Assembly: GCA_963714875.1 (NCBI GenBank)
Contig: CAVQQI010000011.1
Span: forward strand, 1,178,001-1,242,000
Length of the DNA stretch: 64,000 nt
Direction: 5' to 3'
Source: JBAOHV01 sp963714875
GTDB lineage: Bacteria > Actinomycetota > Acidimicrobiia > Acidimicrobiales > Microtrichaceae
In this document: one piece after another, positions 28,336-37,074 of the stretch
How positions within the stretch are numbered: position 1 is the stretch's first letter
How the letters are laid out: each line of letters starts with the position of its first letter
Notes under the pieces: generated by a model
What the model was told of the DNA's origin: nothing
What the model saw: the letters and a program-made list of their open reading frames with translations, nothing else
Database searches by the model: none
Program-made: the position numbers and the translations under genes

Positions 28336-28375
28336 GCACGGAGGCCGGCCGGCACCGCGCCCGCCGCGCTCGGGC

Positions 28376-29731
28376 TCAGGCGATCTCCACAGCGACGCGC
28401 ACGCCGGCATCGACCGCGGACCGCTCGACCGCCACGGCCTCCAGCGCCATCAGCTGCGTGGGCCCGGTGTCACGGGTTCGCCCGAACGGCGAGACCATCG
28501 GCGGACCTCCCAGGCCCAGCTGGCCGGCTTCGCGCCCGAGTCGCGCCGCATCGGCACGCTCGTCGCAGCGCCACGCGACGCGCACCATGACCTCGGGCGG
28601 CTCGAACGACTCCCCGCCGTCAACGTCGCCCGCTTCCACCGGCACGGTGGGCCCACCGAAGGCGTCCAGGCCGAAGTACTCCTCGTGCCACTCGAGCACC
28701 TCGATGCCCAGTTGCTCGGCGCGGGCGACCATGAAGCGCGCTGCGGCCCGGGCCTTGGCCTCGGCGTCGGGCCACGGGTAGCCCAGCCGGATCTCGCCGC
28801 TGTAGCCGGCCGCGGTGCACACCAGCCCCTTGTAGGTCGCCGGCGCCGGGCGACCCGTCACCGAACGCACCCGGACCCGGTCGCCGCCCAGATCATCCAG
28901 ACGCACCGACGTGAAGTCCGCGGTGACATCGGGGTTCAGGTAGGCGGCCGGATCGTGGACCTCGTACAGCAGCTGCTCGCGCACGGTGTCGAAGCTGACG
29001 ATCCCGTCGGTCCCCTCGGGCTTGGTGATGACCGCGTCGCCCGACGCATCGCACGCCGCGATCGGGAACCCGGGCCGCGAGAAGTCGCCGTGCGCCCACC
29101 ACTCACCCGAGTAGTTGCCGCCCGCCACCTGCGCCGAGCATTCCAGGAGATGACCGATCGTGACCCCGGCCGACAGCCGATCCCAGTCGTCCCACGCCCA
29201 GCCGAACTCGTGCACGAGCGGCGCCAGGAACAGCGAGGCGTCCGCCACCCGACCCGTGATGACGATGTCGGCGCCGGCGTCGAGCGCCTCGACGATCGGG
29301 CGCGCCCCCAGGTAGACCGACGCGAAGAGCGCGTCGTCGGGCAACGACAGGGCTGCAGCGAGCGGCCGGAGATCGTCACCGACGACCGTGGCGACCTTCA
29401 GGCCCTCGGCGCCGGCAGCCCGCACCACCTCGAGCGCCGCCCGACCGGCGGCCACCGGGTTGATGCCGCCGGCATTGGTGATCAACCGGGTACGACCCTC
29501 GACGACGGCGGGCAGCGCAGCGGCCACGTAGTGCGGCAGATCACGGGTGTAGCCCAGCGACTCGTCGCGTTGGCGGTCCTTGGCCAGGATCGCCAACGTC
29601 AGCTCGGCGAGCGCTTCGCACACCAGGTAGTCGACACCCGCGTCGAGCAACGGGGCGACGCCTCCGTAGCCGTCGCCGTAGTACCCCTGGCCGCCGCCGA
29701 TGCGGACGGTCCGGTCGTCGCGTCGAGTCAT
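28376..29731 (-). CDS. acyclic terpene utilization AtuA family protein (DUF1446)
   Basis: A 451-residue protein of the AtuA/DUF1446 family. It begins TVRIGGGQGYYGDG, with LTNAGG-type ITNAGGINP, VVGDD, DIVITGRVADASLFLAP and GHLLECSAQVAGGNY, all conserved in the family. AtuA is needed for citronellol/geraniol breakdown in Pseudomonas, but the exact reaction is not settled. ATG 29731 is chosen at the domain start. The C-terminal domain that is often fused is encoded separately at 27433-27810. Confidence 0.88.
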   Translation of the reverse strand: MTRRDDRTVRIGGGQGYYGDGYGGVAPLLDAGVDYLVCEALAELTLAILAKDRQRDESLGYTRDLPHYVAAALPAVVEGRTRLITNAGGINPVAAGRAALEVVRAAGAEGLKVATVVGDDLRPLAAALSLPDDALFASVYLGARPIVEALDAGADIVITGRVADASLFLAPLVHEFGWAWDDWDRLSAGVTIGHLLECSAQVAGGNYSGEWWAHGDFSRPGFPIAACDASGDAVITKPEGTDGIVSFDTVREQLLYEVHDPAAYLNPDVTADFTSVRLDDLGGDRVRVRSVTGRPAPATYKGLVCTAAGYSGEIRLGYPWPDAEAKARAAARFMVARAEQLGIEVLEWHEEYFGLDAFGGPTVPVEAGDVDGGESFEPPEVMVRVAWRCDERADAARLGREAGQLGLGGPPMVSPFGRTRDTGPTQLMALEAVAVERSAVDAGVRVAVEIA

Positions 29732-29810
29732 CGTTGCGAGTCTGCCCGACCCCGGCGGCCCGCGCCCGCTACCGTCATCACCAGTTGTGTCGTTCCAGGG
29801 GGGTTCTGAG

Positions 29811-30672
29811 ATGCGTCGTGGATGGTTCGCGGTACCGGTGTTGATCGCCGTCGTTGCAGTGGTGGGAAGCGCCTGCGCTCCACCGCCGGCTCCCACCGAC
29901 TGGAAGATCCGACCGGTGTCGGTCACGGTCAACGACAAGGAAGACGCAGATCCCGGCGACGAGCCGTACGTCATCCAGGTCGGCTTCCGTTCCAAGGTCG
30001 GCGTGCCCGGCTCGTCATCGACGTCGATCTCATCGCAGTGCTACGCCAACAAGCTGCCCGCCACCGACGTCGGCCGCAACGGCACCACCGTGCCCATCCC
30101 GCCCGGCTCCGCGGACGTCACCTTCACCGGGGTGCGAGAACCTCGACCTCGCCGACATCGCCACCGGCGAGATCCCCTTCGAGGTGCTCGGCACCCTGAC
30201 GTTCGTGATGGAACGTGACGGCATCTTCGCCGGCTGCGCGGTCAGCGACGCACTCCGCAGCGCACTGCTCGGCGTCATCGAGGACGCCCTCGAGGTGTTG
30301 ATCGCGAACTCCCCCGTCCCTCCGACCACCGAGGAGCTCGTCGACCTGATCGTCGCCAACCTGGGCGACTTCATCAACGCTGCGGGCAGCCTCGTCGCTG
30401 CGGTGCTCGAAGGCCTGGGCAACCCCGACGACGTGATCGGGGTTGCGGCACAGATCCACCTGCCCACCCGTGGCGGCCTGACCGACCTCGTCAACGGCGC
30501 GCTCGACCTGGCCGGGCTGTTCTCGCCGGGACTCGAGGACGGCTTCATCCCCGTCGACGGGTTGCCCAGCGCGCTGCAGATCCGCGTCGGCACGCTGTCG
30601 CCGTCGACCACCCAGTTCCGCTTCACCGGGCAGGGCTTCGACTACGGCTACACCAGCTCGGTCACGCGCTGA
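29811..30672 (+). CDS. secreted lipoprotein of unknown function, frameshifted
   Basis: Unrecognised family. ATG 29811 follows a G-rich stretch and starts a signal peptide ending in GSAC (Cys about residue 22), so a lipoprotein is likely. The mature part is mostly beta-rich then helical: SVTVNDKEDADPGDEPYVIQ, then VIEDALEVLIANSPVPPTTE. The frame breaks at the four-G run 30129-30132. Removing one G gives TFTGCENLDLADIATGEIPF and a single 286-residue protein ending at 30672. The mature part contains several Cys that could pair. It converges on the ccm operon. Confidence 0.72.
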
Positions 30673-30703
30673 GCCCACCGCTCAACAGATGAGTTCTGCC
30701 GAT

Positions 30704-30734
30704 CCGGGCGGGTGAGGCGTCAGCCCCCGCCCGG
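30704..30734. terminator. GC hairpin between convergent lipoprotein and ccm operon
   Basis: Nine-base arms CCGGGCGGG (30704-30712) and CCCGCCCGG (30726-30734) flank a 13-base loop. It lies 32 bases after the lipoprotein stop and covers the stop of the last ccm gene, so it may end both transcripts. There is no U-tract. Confidence 0.5.
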
Positions 30735-31928
30735 GTTGGGCACTCGCCCGTCGACCGGCACCGTCGTGGAACCCGCCGCAGTGGTCGGAGGAGCATCACC
30801 CCGCGGCGCCACGGTGGTGGTCGACGACACCGTGTCCAGCTGGTCGATGAGCACCTCTGGTCCACCGAACAGGAACGACGCCGTCGGCCGCTGCAGGTCG
30901 GCCAGCACGGCCAGGTCGGCCTCGACCACCTCGACCCGGCCCTGGGCGAACGCCAGGGACGCCCGCAGCAGGCGGGCGTTCGGATCGTCGGGCCCGGCCG
31001 CAACTGCGAGTTCAGCGAGCTCCACCGCACGGGTCAGGTCCCTCGAGCTCGCGTCGACGCTCGCGTAGGCCCGTGAGACCAGCGCGTCGACGTTGTCGGG
31101 ATCCTCGGCGAGCAACTCGTCGAGGCACGCGCCGAGCGCATCGAGGAACGCTGCGGCGTCGGTCGCCTCGGGGTCCTGGGCCTGCGCCGCCTGCTGCCAG
31201 CAGCTCCGGGTCGACGCGTCGACGGTGAAGATGAAGATCTCGCGTTCGAGCCCCTGGCTCTGCAGCACCTGCTCGGCCGCGGGCGTCGGGTCGTTGCGAT
31301 AGAACCGGTCGATCTCCGCGGCTGCGAGCTCCCAGTCACCACCCCGCGACGCCACGATCGCGCGGAACACCCGGGCGTCGGGATAGTCGGGGTCGATCTC
31401 GACCGCACGCTGCAGGTTCGCAGCTCCCTCCTCGACACGGTCGAGCCGGATGAGCGCCCAGCCCTGGTAGGTGAGCGCTTCGACGTTGTCCGGCGCGTCG
31501 GCCAGGATCTCGTCGTAGCACTCGACCCCGCCCTCGGGATCCTGGAACGAGGCCTGCTGACACGTGGCCAGCGCCGCCCTGGGGGTGTTCACCGCGCCGG
31601 TGATGGGACCTGCGCCACGCTGGCCCATGTTCTGGGCGACGACCACACCTGCGACGATCGCCAGTGCCACGACGCCGCCTGCCCACAGCGCGTTGCGGGT
31701 GCGGCTGCGAGCGGGACGCGACGCGACGGCGAGCGCTCGACGCTCCTCGATCGCCTGCAGCACCTCCGAGGCGCGCACCGTGTAGTCGTCGCGCAGCGTC
31801 CGGTAGTCGACGTCGTCCATGTCGCCGGCGTCGTGCTCACGCTCGAGGTCGTCCAACGAGGCCAGCAGGTGGTCACGCTGCTCCTCGAGCAGCGCGAGCT
31901 CGTCGGGGTCGAGCCGTGCAGCGTTCAC
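30720..31928 (-). CDS. ccmI: TPR protein, CcmI/CycH-like cytochrome c assembly factor
   Basis: A 402-residue membrane-anchored protein with an N-terminal acidic/coiled segment (LLEEQRDHLLASLDDLEREHDAGDMDD), one membrane helix (ALWAGGVVALAIVAGVVVA, about 90-110) and tetratricopeptide repeats (ECYDEILADAPDNVEALTYQ, then NLQRAVEIDPDYPDARVFRA). The layout and position fit CcmI, which brings apocytochrome c to the haem ligation complex. The start is GTG 31928, 7 bases after the ccmH stop. The C-terminal Thr/Pro-rich tail is not part of the domain. It is the last gene of the operon. Confidence 0.8.
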   Translation of the reverse strand: MNAARLDPDELALLEEQRDHLLASLDDLEREHDAGDMDDVDYRTLRDDYTVRASEVLQAIEERRALAVASRPARSRTRNALWAGGVVALAIVAGVVVAQNMGQRGAGPITGAVNTPRAALATCQQASFQDPEGGVECYDEILADAPDNVEALTYQGWALIRLDRVEEGAANLQRAVEIDPDYPDARVFRAIVASRGGDWELAAAEIDRFYRNDPTPAAEQVLQSQGLEREIFIFTVDASTRSCWQQAAQAQDPEATDAAAFLDALGACLDELLAEDPDNVDALVSRAYASVDASSRDLTRAVELAELAVAAGPDDPNARLLRASLAFAQGRVEVVEADLAVLADLQRPTASFLFGGPEVLIDQLDTVSSTTTVAPRGDAPPTTAAGSTTVPVDGRVPNPGGG

Positions 31929-31935
31929 GTGACGC

Positions 31936-32418
31936 TCACTCCTGGCGGGCCCGCATGGCCGCGGCCACGCGCTCGGCGTCAGCGTCGGTGACCTCACGCG
32001 ACGCCGTCTCGGTCCGCCGCCGGCGGTAGGCCCCCGCCAGCACCAGCAGTCCACCTGCGACAGCCACCACAGGGATGATCCACACCAGTGACCCCACCCC
32101 GCTCGACGGTGGGGTCAACAGGATCTCCTGCTCGTAGCGCTCCGCGAAGAAGTTGATGATCTCGTCGTCGGTGCGGCCCTGTGCCATCTGCTCGGAGATC
32201 TCCTCGCGGAACTGCACCGCCGAGGGCGACTGCGAGTCAGCCACCGACTCCCCGACGCACTGCTGGCACTTCAGCTGCGCGGAGATCGCGAACAGGCGCT
32301 CCTCGCTCTGCCCCTCGGTCGGCGTGGTGGTCGCCGCCGGAACGATCGCCGCGAAGCAGATCACCACCATGAGTCCCCACCACCACCACTTCTGGCGTTG
32401 TGGTCGTCGGGCGCTCAT
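31936..32418 (-). CDS. ccmH: cytochrome c biogenesis thioreductase CcmH
   Basis: A 160-residue protein with an N-terminal membrane helix, the CcmH/NrfF redox motif LKCQQC (Cys51, Cys54) followed by the usual three-helix bundle (FREEISEQMAQGRTDDEIINFFAERYEQEILLTPP), and a second membrane helix. It keeps apocytochrome CxxCH thiols reduced before haem attachment. The start ATG overlaps the ccmG stop (ATGA, 32418-32415). Confidence 0.92.
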   Translation of the reverse strand: MSARRPQRQKWWWWGLMVVICFAAIVPAATTTPTEGQSEERLFAISAQLKCQQCVGESVADSQSPSAVQFREEISEQMAQGRTDDEIINFFAERYEQEILLTPPSSGVGSLVWIIPVVAVAGGLLVLAGAYRRRRTETASREVTDADAERVAAAMRARQE

Positions 32419-32939
32419 GACCGCTCGGCGATCAGGGCGTCCAACTCGTTCGCCGTGACCCCGCCGTTGATCTTGACCGCGACCTCACCGGAGGGATCCA
32501 CCAGGAAGGACTCGGGCAGCTTCTTCACCCCGTAGTCGAGCGACGCGCCGTCCGCCCCGCCGGTGATGACGGGCCAGTCACCGCCGTTGTCGGCGAAGAA
32601 CGTCTCGACCGCGTCGAGCTCGGTGTCGTCGAACGCGACGCTCACCAGTTGCACCGAACCGCTGTTGCGTTCGGAGAACTCGACCAGCTCGGGGTGTTCC
32701 TCCACACAGGGCGGGCACCACGTCGCGAAGAAGTTCACCAACACCCACTGGCCGCGGTGCTGGTCGATGTCGAAGTCATCGCCGCTCAGCGTCGACCCCG
32801 TCAACGGTGGCGCCAGGTTGCCCACCAGCGGACTGCTCTCGGGCTTCTCGCCCGAGGGGCTGATGACGAACACGACCACGAGCGCCAGGACCGCCACCCC
32901 GACGATGCCGGCGATGATCGGGGCGCGACGAGACGTCAT
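32415..32939 (-). CDS. ccmG: thiol:disulfide interchange protein CcmG/DsbE (TlpA-like)
   Basis: A membrane-tethered thioredoxin of 174 residues: an N-terminal helix (IIAGIVGVAVLALVVVFVI), then a TlpA-like domain with FFATWCPPC (Cys75, Cys78) and the cis-Pro KKLPESFLVDPSG. The extra acidic insert of DsbE-type proteins is seen as a broad linker. It reduces CcmH or apocytochrome c. Its start overlaps the ccmF stop by ATGA and its stop overlaps the ccmH start. Confidence 0.93.
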   Translation of the reverse strand: MTSRRAPIIAGIVGVAVLALVVVFVISPSGEKPESSPLVGNLAPPLTGSTLSGDDFDIDQHRGQWVLVNFFATWCPPCVEEHPELVEFSERNSGSVQLVSVAFDDTELDAVETFFADNGGDWPVITGGADGASLDYGVKKLPESFLVDPSGEVAVKINGGVTANELDALIAERS

Positions 32940-34969
32940 CGGTTGGCCTCCTCAGGTGTGTCCGGCGCGACGTCGGCCGCTGCAGACTCGGCATCGGCTC
33001 CGTCGTCGGGCCCGGTGCCGGGGACCTGCTCGATGGGGGCCGGCGCCGAGACCGGGTCCAGCGGGTTGCGTCGTCGACCGGGGAACACCGCCAGCAGCGT
33101 GCCGAAGGCCATCACGAACCCACCGACCCAGAGCCAGACCACCAGCGGTTGGATGGTGACGCGAAGACCCAGTGTCGGATCGGACTCGCTCGGTGCACGC
33201 ACGATCGACATCATCACGTCGTTGGTCAGTCCGGTGCGCACCGACGGCGTCACCACGGTCTGGCCCGACTGGCGGTACCGGTTGAGCTGCGGCTCGTAGA
33301 CCTGTCCCCCGTCGACGCGGATGTCCGCGATGAGCTCGATCCGGTTCGGCAGCTCAACGGTGCGCGAGCCCAGGTACTGCACGGTGTGCCCCGAGATGCG
33401 TGCGGTCTGGCCCTCGCTCAGCGAGAACTCCGCCTGGCTCATGTAGCTCATCGACGCAGCGAGCGCGACGCCGATCATGATGACCCCCAGGTGCACCACC
33501 ATGCCGCCGTTGGCCCGCCCGACGAAGCCCCGCCACCCCTGGCGACGCGTCGCCAGGGCGATCTGACGCAGTGCCGAACCGGCCGCGAACCCACCGAGTC
33601 CGAACGCCAGCAGCGTCGCGACCCCGGTGCCCCCGGTGAGCACCGCGAACACGATGGCCGCCACCCCGATCCACGCCGGCCACCACAGCCGGTCGCGCAA
33701 CAGCTCCCCCGAGGCCTTGCGCCACGGCAGCACGGGCGCGATCGCCATCAACAGCAGCAGCGTCAGCCCGATCGGCATGGTCATGCGGTTGAAGTAGGGC
33801 GGACCGACCGACAGCGTGTCGCCGCGGGTCGCCTCGATCACCAACGGGAAGACCGTGCCGAGCAGCACGATGAACGCGAACGCCGCGAACGTCACGTTGT
33901 TGGCCAGGAACGCGCCCTCGCGGGAGAACGGCGAATCGATCCTGCCCGCGGAGCGGAGTCGGTCACCTCGCCAACCGATCAGTCCGACCGAGACCGCCAC
34001 GACCAGGGCGAAGAAGCCCAGCAGGATCGGACCGACGGTGCCCGAGGAGAACGCGTGCACCGACTCGACGACCCCGGAACGGGTCAGGAAGGTGCCGAGG
34101 ATCGTCAGCGAGAACGTCGCGCACAGCAGCGACAGGTTCCACACCCGCAGCATGCCCCGACGTTCCTGGACCATCACCGAGTGCAGATACGCCGTGCCGG
34201 TCAGCCACGGCAGCAGGGACGCGTTCTCGACCGGGTCCCAGCCCCAGTAGCCGCCCCAGCCCAGCACCTCGTAGCTCCACCAGGCACCGAGCAGGATGCC
34301 CGAGGTGAGGAAGCCCCACGCGAACAGCGTCCAACGACGGGTCTCGACCAGCCACCCCTCACCCACACGTCCGGTGACCAGTGCTGCGATCGCGAAGGCG
34401 AACGGCACGGTGAACCCGACGTAGCCCAGGTAGAGCATCGGCGGGTGGAACGCCATGAGGATGTGGTTCTGCAGCAGCGGGTTCGGGCCCGGCCCGTCGA
34501 AGCCCGGCGGTGGTGCGTTGGCGACGAACGGGTTGGCTGCGGTCAGCATCAACCCGAAGAAGAACACGCACACGACGAACAAGGTGATGAGCGCCCACCC
34601 GACCAACGGGTCGTCGAGCCGCTTGCGGAACTTGTTGGCGACCACCGTCAGGTAGCCCGCCAGGATCAGTCCCCACAGCAGGATCGATCCCTCGAGCGCC
34701 GACCACATCGTCGCGATGTTGAACAGCGTCGGGGTGGTCGAGGAGCCGTGTTCAGCGACGTAGAGCAGCGTGTAGTCGCGCTGTGCGAGGGCGACCTGCA
34801 TGGCGCCGACCGCCACCACCGCGCCGATGAGCACGATGAACGCATAGGCGCGCGCCATGCGCATCTGCTCGGGGCGCTTGGAGCGCAACCCGCTCAGGAT
34901 CACACCGATGCCGACCAGCGACGCGCCCAGCGCGACGATCAGCCCGGCCAGTCCGACGGCGCGGTTCAC
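32936..34969 (-). CDS. ccmF: cytochrome c haem lyase CcmF
   Basis: A 677-residue polytopic membrane protein and core of the haem ligation complex. The WWD domain is intact: HPPMLYLGYVGFTVPFAF, AWWSYEVLGWGGYWGWDPVEN, and His residues in HSVMVQERRGML. Many membrane helices follow, with a periplasmic stretch near the C-terminus (SEGQTARISGHTVQYLGSRT). Length matches E. coli CcmF (about 650). The GTG start at 34969 overlaps the ccmE stop by four bases. The C-terminal acidic tail (DDGADAESAAADVAPDTPEE) is cytosolic and not conserved. Confidence 0.95.
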   Translation of the reverse strand: MNRAVGLAGLIVALGASLVGIGVILSGLRSKRPEQMRMARAYAFIVLIGAVVAVGAMQVALAQRDYTLLYVAEHGSSTTPTLFNIATMWSALEGSILLWGLILAGYLTVVANKFRKRLDDPLVGWALITLFVVCVFFFGLMLTAANPFVANAPPPGFDGPGPNPLLQNHILMAFHPPMLYLGYVGFTVPFAFAIAALVTGRVGEGWLVETRRWTLFAWGFLTSGILLGAWWSYEVLGWGGYWGWDPVENASLLPWLTGTAYLHSVMVQERRGMLRVWNLSLLCATFSLTILGTFLTRSGVVESVHAFSSGTVGPILLGFFALVVAVSVGLIGWRGDRLRSAGRIDSPFSREGAFLANNVTFAAFAFIVLLGTVFPLVIEATRGDTLSVGPPYFNRMTMPIGLTLLLLMAIAPVLPWRKASGELLRDRLWWPAWIGVAAIVFAVLTGGTGVATLLAFGLGGFAAGSALRQIALATRRQGWRGFVGRANGGMVVHLGVIMIGVALAASMSYMSQAEFSLSEGQTARISGHTVQYLGSRTVELPNRIELIADIRVDGGQVYEPQLNRYRQSGQTVVTPSVRTGLTNDVMMSIVRAPSESDPTLGLRVTIQPLVVWLWVGGFVMAFGTLLAVFPGRRRNPLDPVSAPAPIEQVPGTGPDDGADAESAAADVAPDTPEEANR

Positions 34970-35514
34970 CCCGCACCGCTGGCACGGTCGTCGGCGTCAC
35001 GCTGCGCGTCATCGAGGCGGTCGACGTTCTCCTCCTCGTAGGTGCTGTCGTGACGGATCAGGATCTCGTCGCTGTCGAAGGCGTCGCCGTCGAAGCTGCC
35101 CTCGATGATCACCGGGATGTCGGTGCTGAACAGCTCGGGCGGATCCCCGAGGTGGCGGACCTCCACCTGACCCTCTCCGAACGCGAGCACGAAGTCGACC
35201 CCCTCGGGGGTCTCGGTGATGGTGCCGGGCACCACGTTGCCCTGCATCCGGAACCGCTGGTCGCCCAGGGTGTCCTGCTTCTCTACCGCTTCGTCGACGT
35301 TGTAGTAGAAGGTCGCCGCGTCGGTCAGGCCGTTGAACACCGCGAATCCCAGTCCGCCGAGCAGCACCACGACCACACCGACGGCGACGTACTTGCGGGT
35401 GCTGGACCCGCCCGAGGAACGAGTGTGCTCACCGGTGCGGGGGGTGACATCGAGTCCGGGCGGCCCGCCGATCGGGCCTGCGTCCTCGGACTCCTCGTCG
35501 TCGGGGCGGTTCAC
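34966..35514 (-). CDS. ccmE: haem chaperone CcmE
   Basis: A 182-residue haem chaperone with a cytosolic acidic head, one membrane helix (VAVGVVVVLLGGLGFAVFNG, about 43-62) and an OB-fold ending in the haem-binding motif RHDSTYEEENV. His155 is the covalent haem attachment residue and Tyr159 its axial partner (HDxxY), so this is the classical His form rather than the Cys variant of some archaea. GTG 35514 is chosen because a strong AGGAGGT lies just before it. Confidence 0.93.
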   Translation of the reverse strand: MNRPDDEESEDAGPIGGPPGLDVTPRTGEHTRSSGGSSTRKYVAVGVVVVLLGGLGFAVFNGLTDAATFYYNVDEAVEKQDTLGDQRFRMQGNVVPGTITETPEGVDFVLAFGEGQVEVRHLGDPPELFSTDIPVIIEGSFDGDAFDSDEILIRHDSTYEEENVDRLDDAQRDADDRASGAG

Positions 35515-35645
35515 ATCCACCTCCTGCGTTCGGGGGCGACCTGTGCCGACAGCTTGCGTCCCCGACGGATCACCGCGGCGGCGTAGCCGCCGATCCCACC
35601 GAAGGTGACCACCCACGCCAGCACGATGTAGCCGGTGGTGCTCAT
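35511..35645 (-). CDS. ccmD: small haem-exporter subunit CcmD
   Basis: A 44-residue protein with a single membrane helix (TTGYIVLAWVVTFGGIGGYAAAVI) and a basic tail (RRGRKLSAQVAPERRRW), the CcmD layout. CcmD joins CcmABC to CcmE and helps release haem-loaded CcmE. Both ends overlap neighbours: ATG 35645 with the ccmC stop (ATGA) and the stop with the ccmE GTG. The call rests on size, topology and position, because CcmD proteins share little sequence. Confidence 0.85.
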   Translation of the reverse strand: MSTTGYIVLAWVVTFGGIGGYAAAVIRRGRKLSAQVAPERRRWM

Positions 35646-36409
35646 TTCTCTGCTCCTTCTGCCTGACGCTGCGCGATGGCGTCGTCCAGGCCGACGTCGG
35701 CGGCCCGCTCGGTCAGGTAGGCCACCCGGAACCGGTGGATCAGCAGCCAGGCGAAGACCAGCATGCCCGTCGCCAGCGACGAGTACATGGCGAACAGCTG
35801 GGTGCCGCCCATCTCGGGGTCGATCGTGGACAACACGGTGCGCCCCTGGTGCAGGCCACGCCACCAGTCGACGGCCTTGTGCACGATCGGGATGTTGACC
35901 ACCGCCACGAGTCCGATCACCGCGCTGCGCGTCGCACGGGTCCTGGTGTCCGCGGGGATGGACCGCACCGCCAGGTAGCCGATGTACATGAGCAGCAGCA
36001 CCGCAGAGGTGGTGAGGCGGGGCTCCCAGCGCCAGAACACGCCCCAGGTGACCTTGCCCCACAGCGCACCGTCGACGATCGTCACCGCGAAGAACAACAC
36101 ACCGATCTCCGCGGCCGAGGAGCCCAGCAGGTCCCAGAACTCGGTGCGTTTCCACAGGTACATCGCGGAGGACACCGCGGTGATGATGAACGACACGTAG
36201 GCGACCACCACGGTCGGCACGTGCATGTAGATGATGCGGATGGTCTCACCCAGTTGGGCGTCCGGAGGACTGATGAACAGGCCGTAGACGATCGACAGGG
36301 CCAACCCCACCAGCGCGGCCCCACCCAGGACCTTGGTCCCGCGGGACCCGGTCCCCCGAGGGCCGGTCGAGGCCTCTGAGGGCCTGGGCGACGAGATCGC
36401 AGTGGTCAT
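35642..36409 (-). CDS. ccmC: haem exporter protein CcmC
   Basis: A 255-residue six-helix membrane protein. The WWD-type motif is WGVFWRWEPRLTTSA, with conserved His residues in IIYMHVPTVVVAYV and IPIVHKAVDWWRGLHQG. CcmC loads haem onto CcmE. ATG 36409 overlaps the ccmB stop (ATGA). The N-terminus has a longer polar stretch (about 25 residues) than E. coli CcmC. Confidence 0.94.
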   Translation of the reverse strand: MTTAISSPRPSEASTGPRGTGSRGTKVLGGAALVGLALSIVYGLFISPPDAQLGETIRIIYMHVPTVVVAYVSFIITAVSSAMYLWKRTEFWDLLGSSAAEIGVLFFAVTIVDGALWGKVTWGVFWRWEPRLTTSAVLLLMYIGYLAVRSIPADTRTRATRSAVIGLVAVVNIPIVHKAVDWWRGLHQGRTVLSTIDPEMGGTQLFAMYSSLATGMLVFAWLLIHRFRVAYLTERAADVGLDDAIAQRQAEGAEK

Positions 36410-37074
36410 GCATCCTCCAGGAGGGGCCGGAACAGGACGGTTCCGAGCGAGAGGTAGGCGAGGGCGAAGACGCCGAGCAGTGCAGCCCAGGACCACCCTC
36501 CCGCAGCTTGCCCCTCCAGACCAATCTCGAAGCCGCGGGTTGCTGAGATCAACACAGGAGCGAGTAGCGGGAGCATCAGCAGCGGCAGTAGCGTGTCGCG
36601 GCTGCGCAGCCTCGCGGCGAGCGCACCGTAGACCGCCCCGGATGCCGCGATGCCGATGGTGGCCAGCACGGCGACCACCACGAGCAGCCCGATGCCGCGG
36701 AACACCGTCCCGTAGAAGACCGCCACGCCGAGCGCGAGCACGCACTCCAGCACCAGCAACTGCAGCGTGAGCGCGCCGACCTTGCCCAGGTAGATGCCGG
36801 CGGGCGACATGCCCGACAGCCGCAGCGCGTCCAGCACGCCGTCATCGGCTTCCACCCCGAAGCTGCGTTGCAGGGTGAGCACCGCCGAGAACAGCACCGC
36901 CACCCAGAACAGCCCCGGTGTGGCCCGCTCGAGCACTCCCCGGTCCGGGTCGAGCGCGAACGCGAACAGCATCAGCACCAGCACCGCGAAGGGCAGCACC
37001 TGCGCAAGCCCCACCTTGGCCCTCCGCTCCAGACGGAGGTCCTTGACCAGCACCAGCCAGGCATCACGGATCAT
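36406..37074 (-). CDS. ccmB: haem exporter ABC permease CcmB
   Basis: A 222-residue membrane protein of the CcmB family with six hydrophobic segments; the start MIRDAWLVLVKDLRLERR and the region EADDGVLDALRLSGMSPAGIYLGK are characteristic. With CcmA it forms the ABC component that drives release of haem-CcmE. It overlaps ccmA upstream and ccmC downstream by four bases each. Confidence 0.93.
   Translation of the reverse strand: MIRDAWLVLVKDLRLERRAKVGLAQVLPFAVLVLMLFAFALDPDRGVLERATPGLFWVAVLFSAVLTLQRSFGVEADDGVLDALRLSGMSPAGIYLGKVGALTLQLLVLECVLALGVAVFYGTVFRGIGLLVVVAVLATIGIAASGAVYGALAARLRSRDTLLPLLMLPLLAPVLISATRGFEIGLEGQAAGGWSWAALLGVFALAYLSLGTVLFRPLLEDA

Noticed and set aside
33149..35041. 630-codon plus-strand open frame opposite ccmF
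   Set aside because: Composition (Gln/Arg/His-rich) is that of an antisense shadow, and ccmF with its WWD motif is certain.
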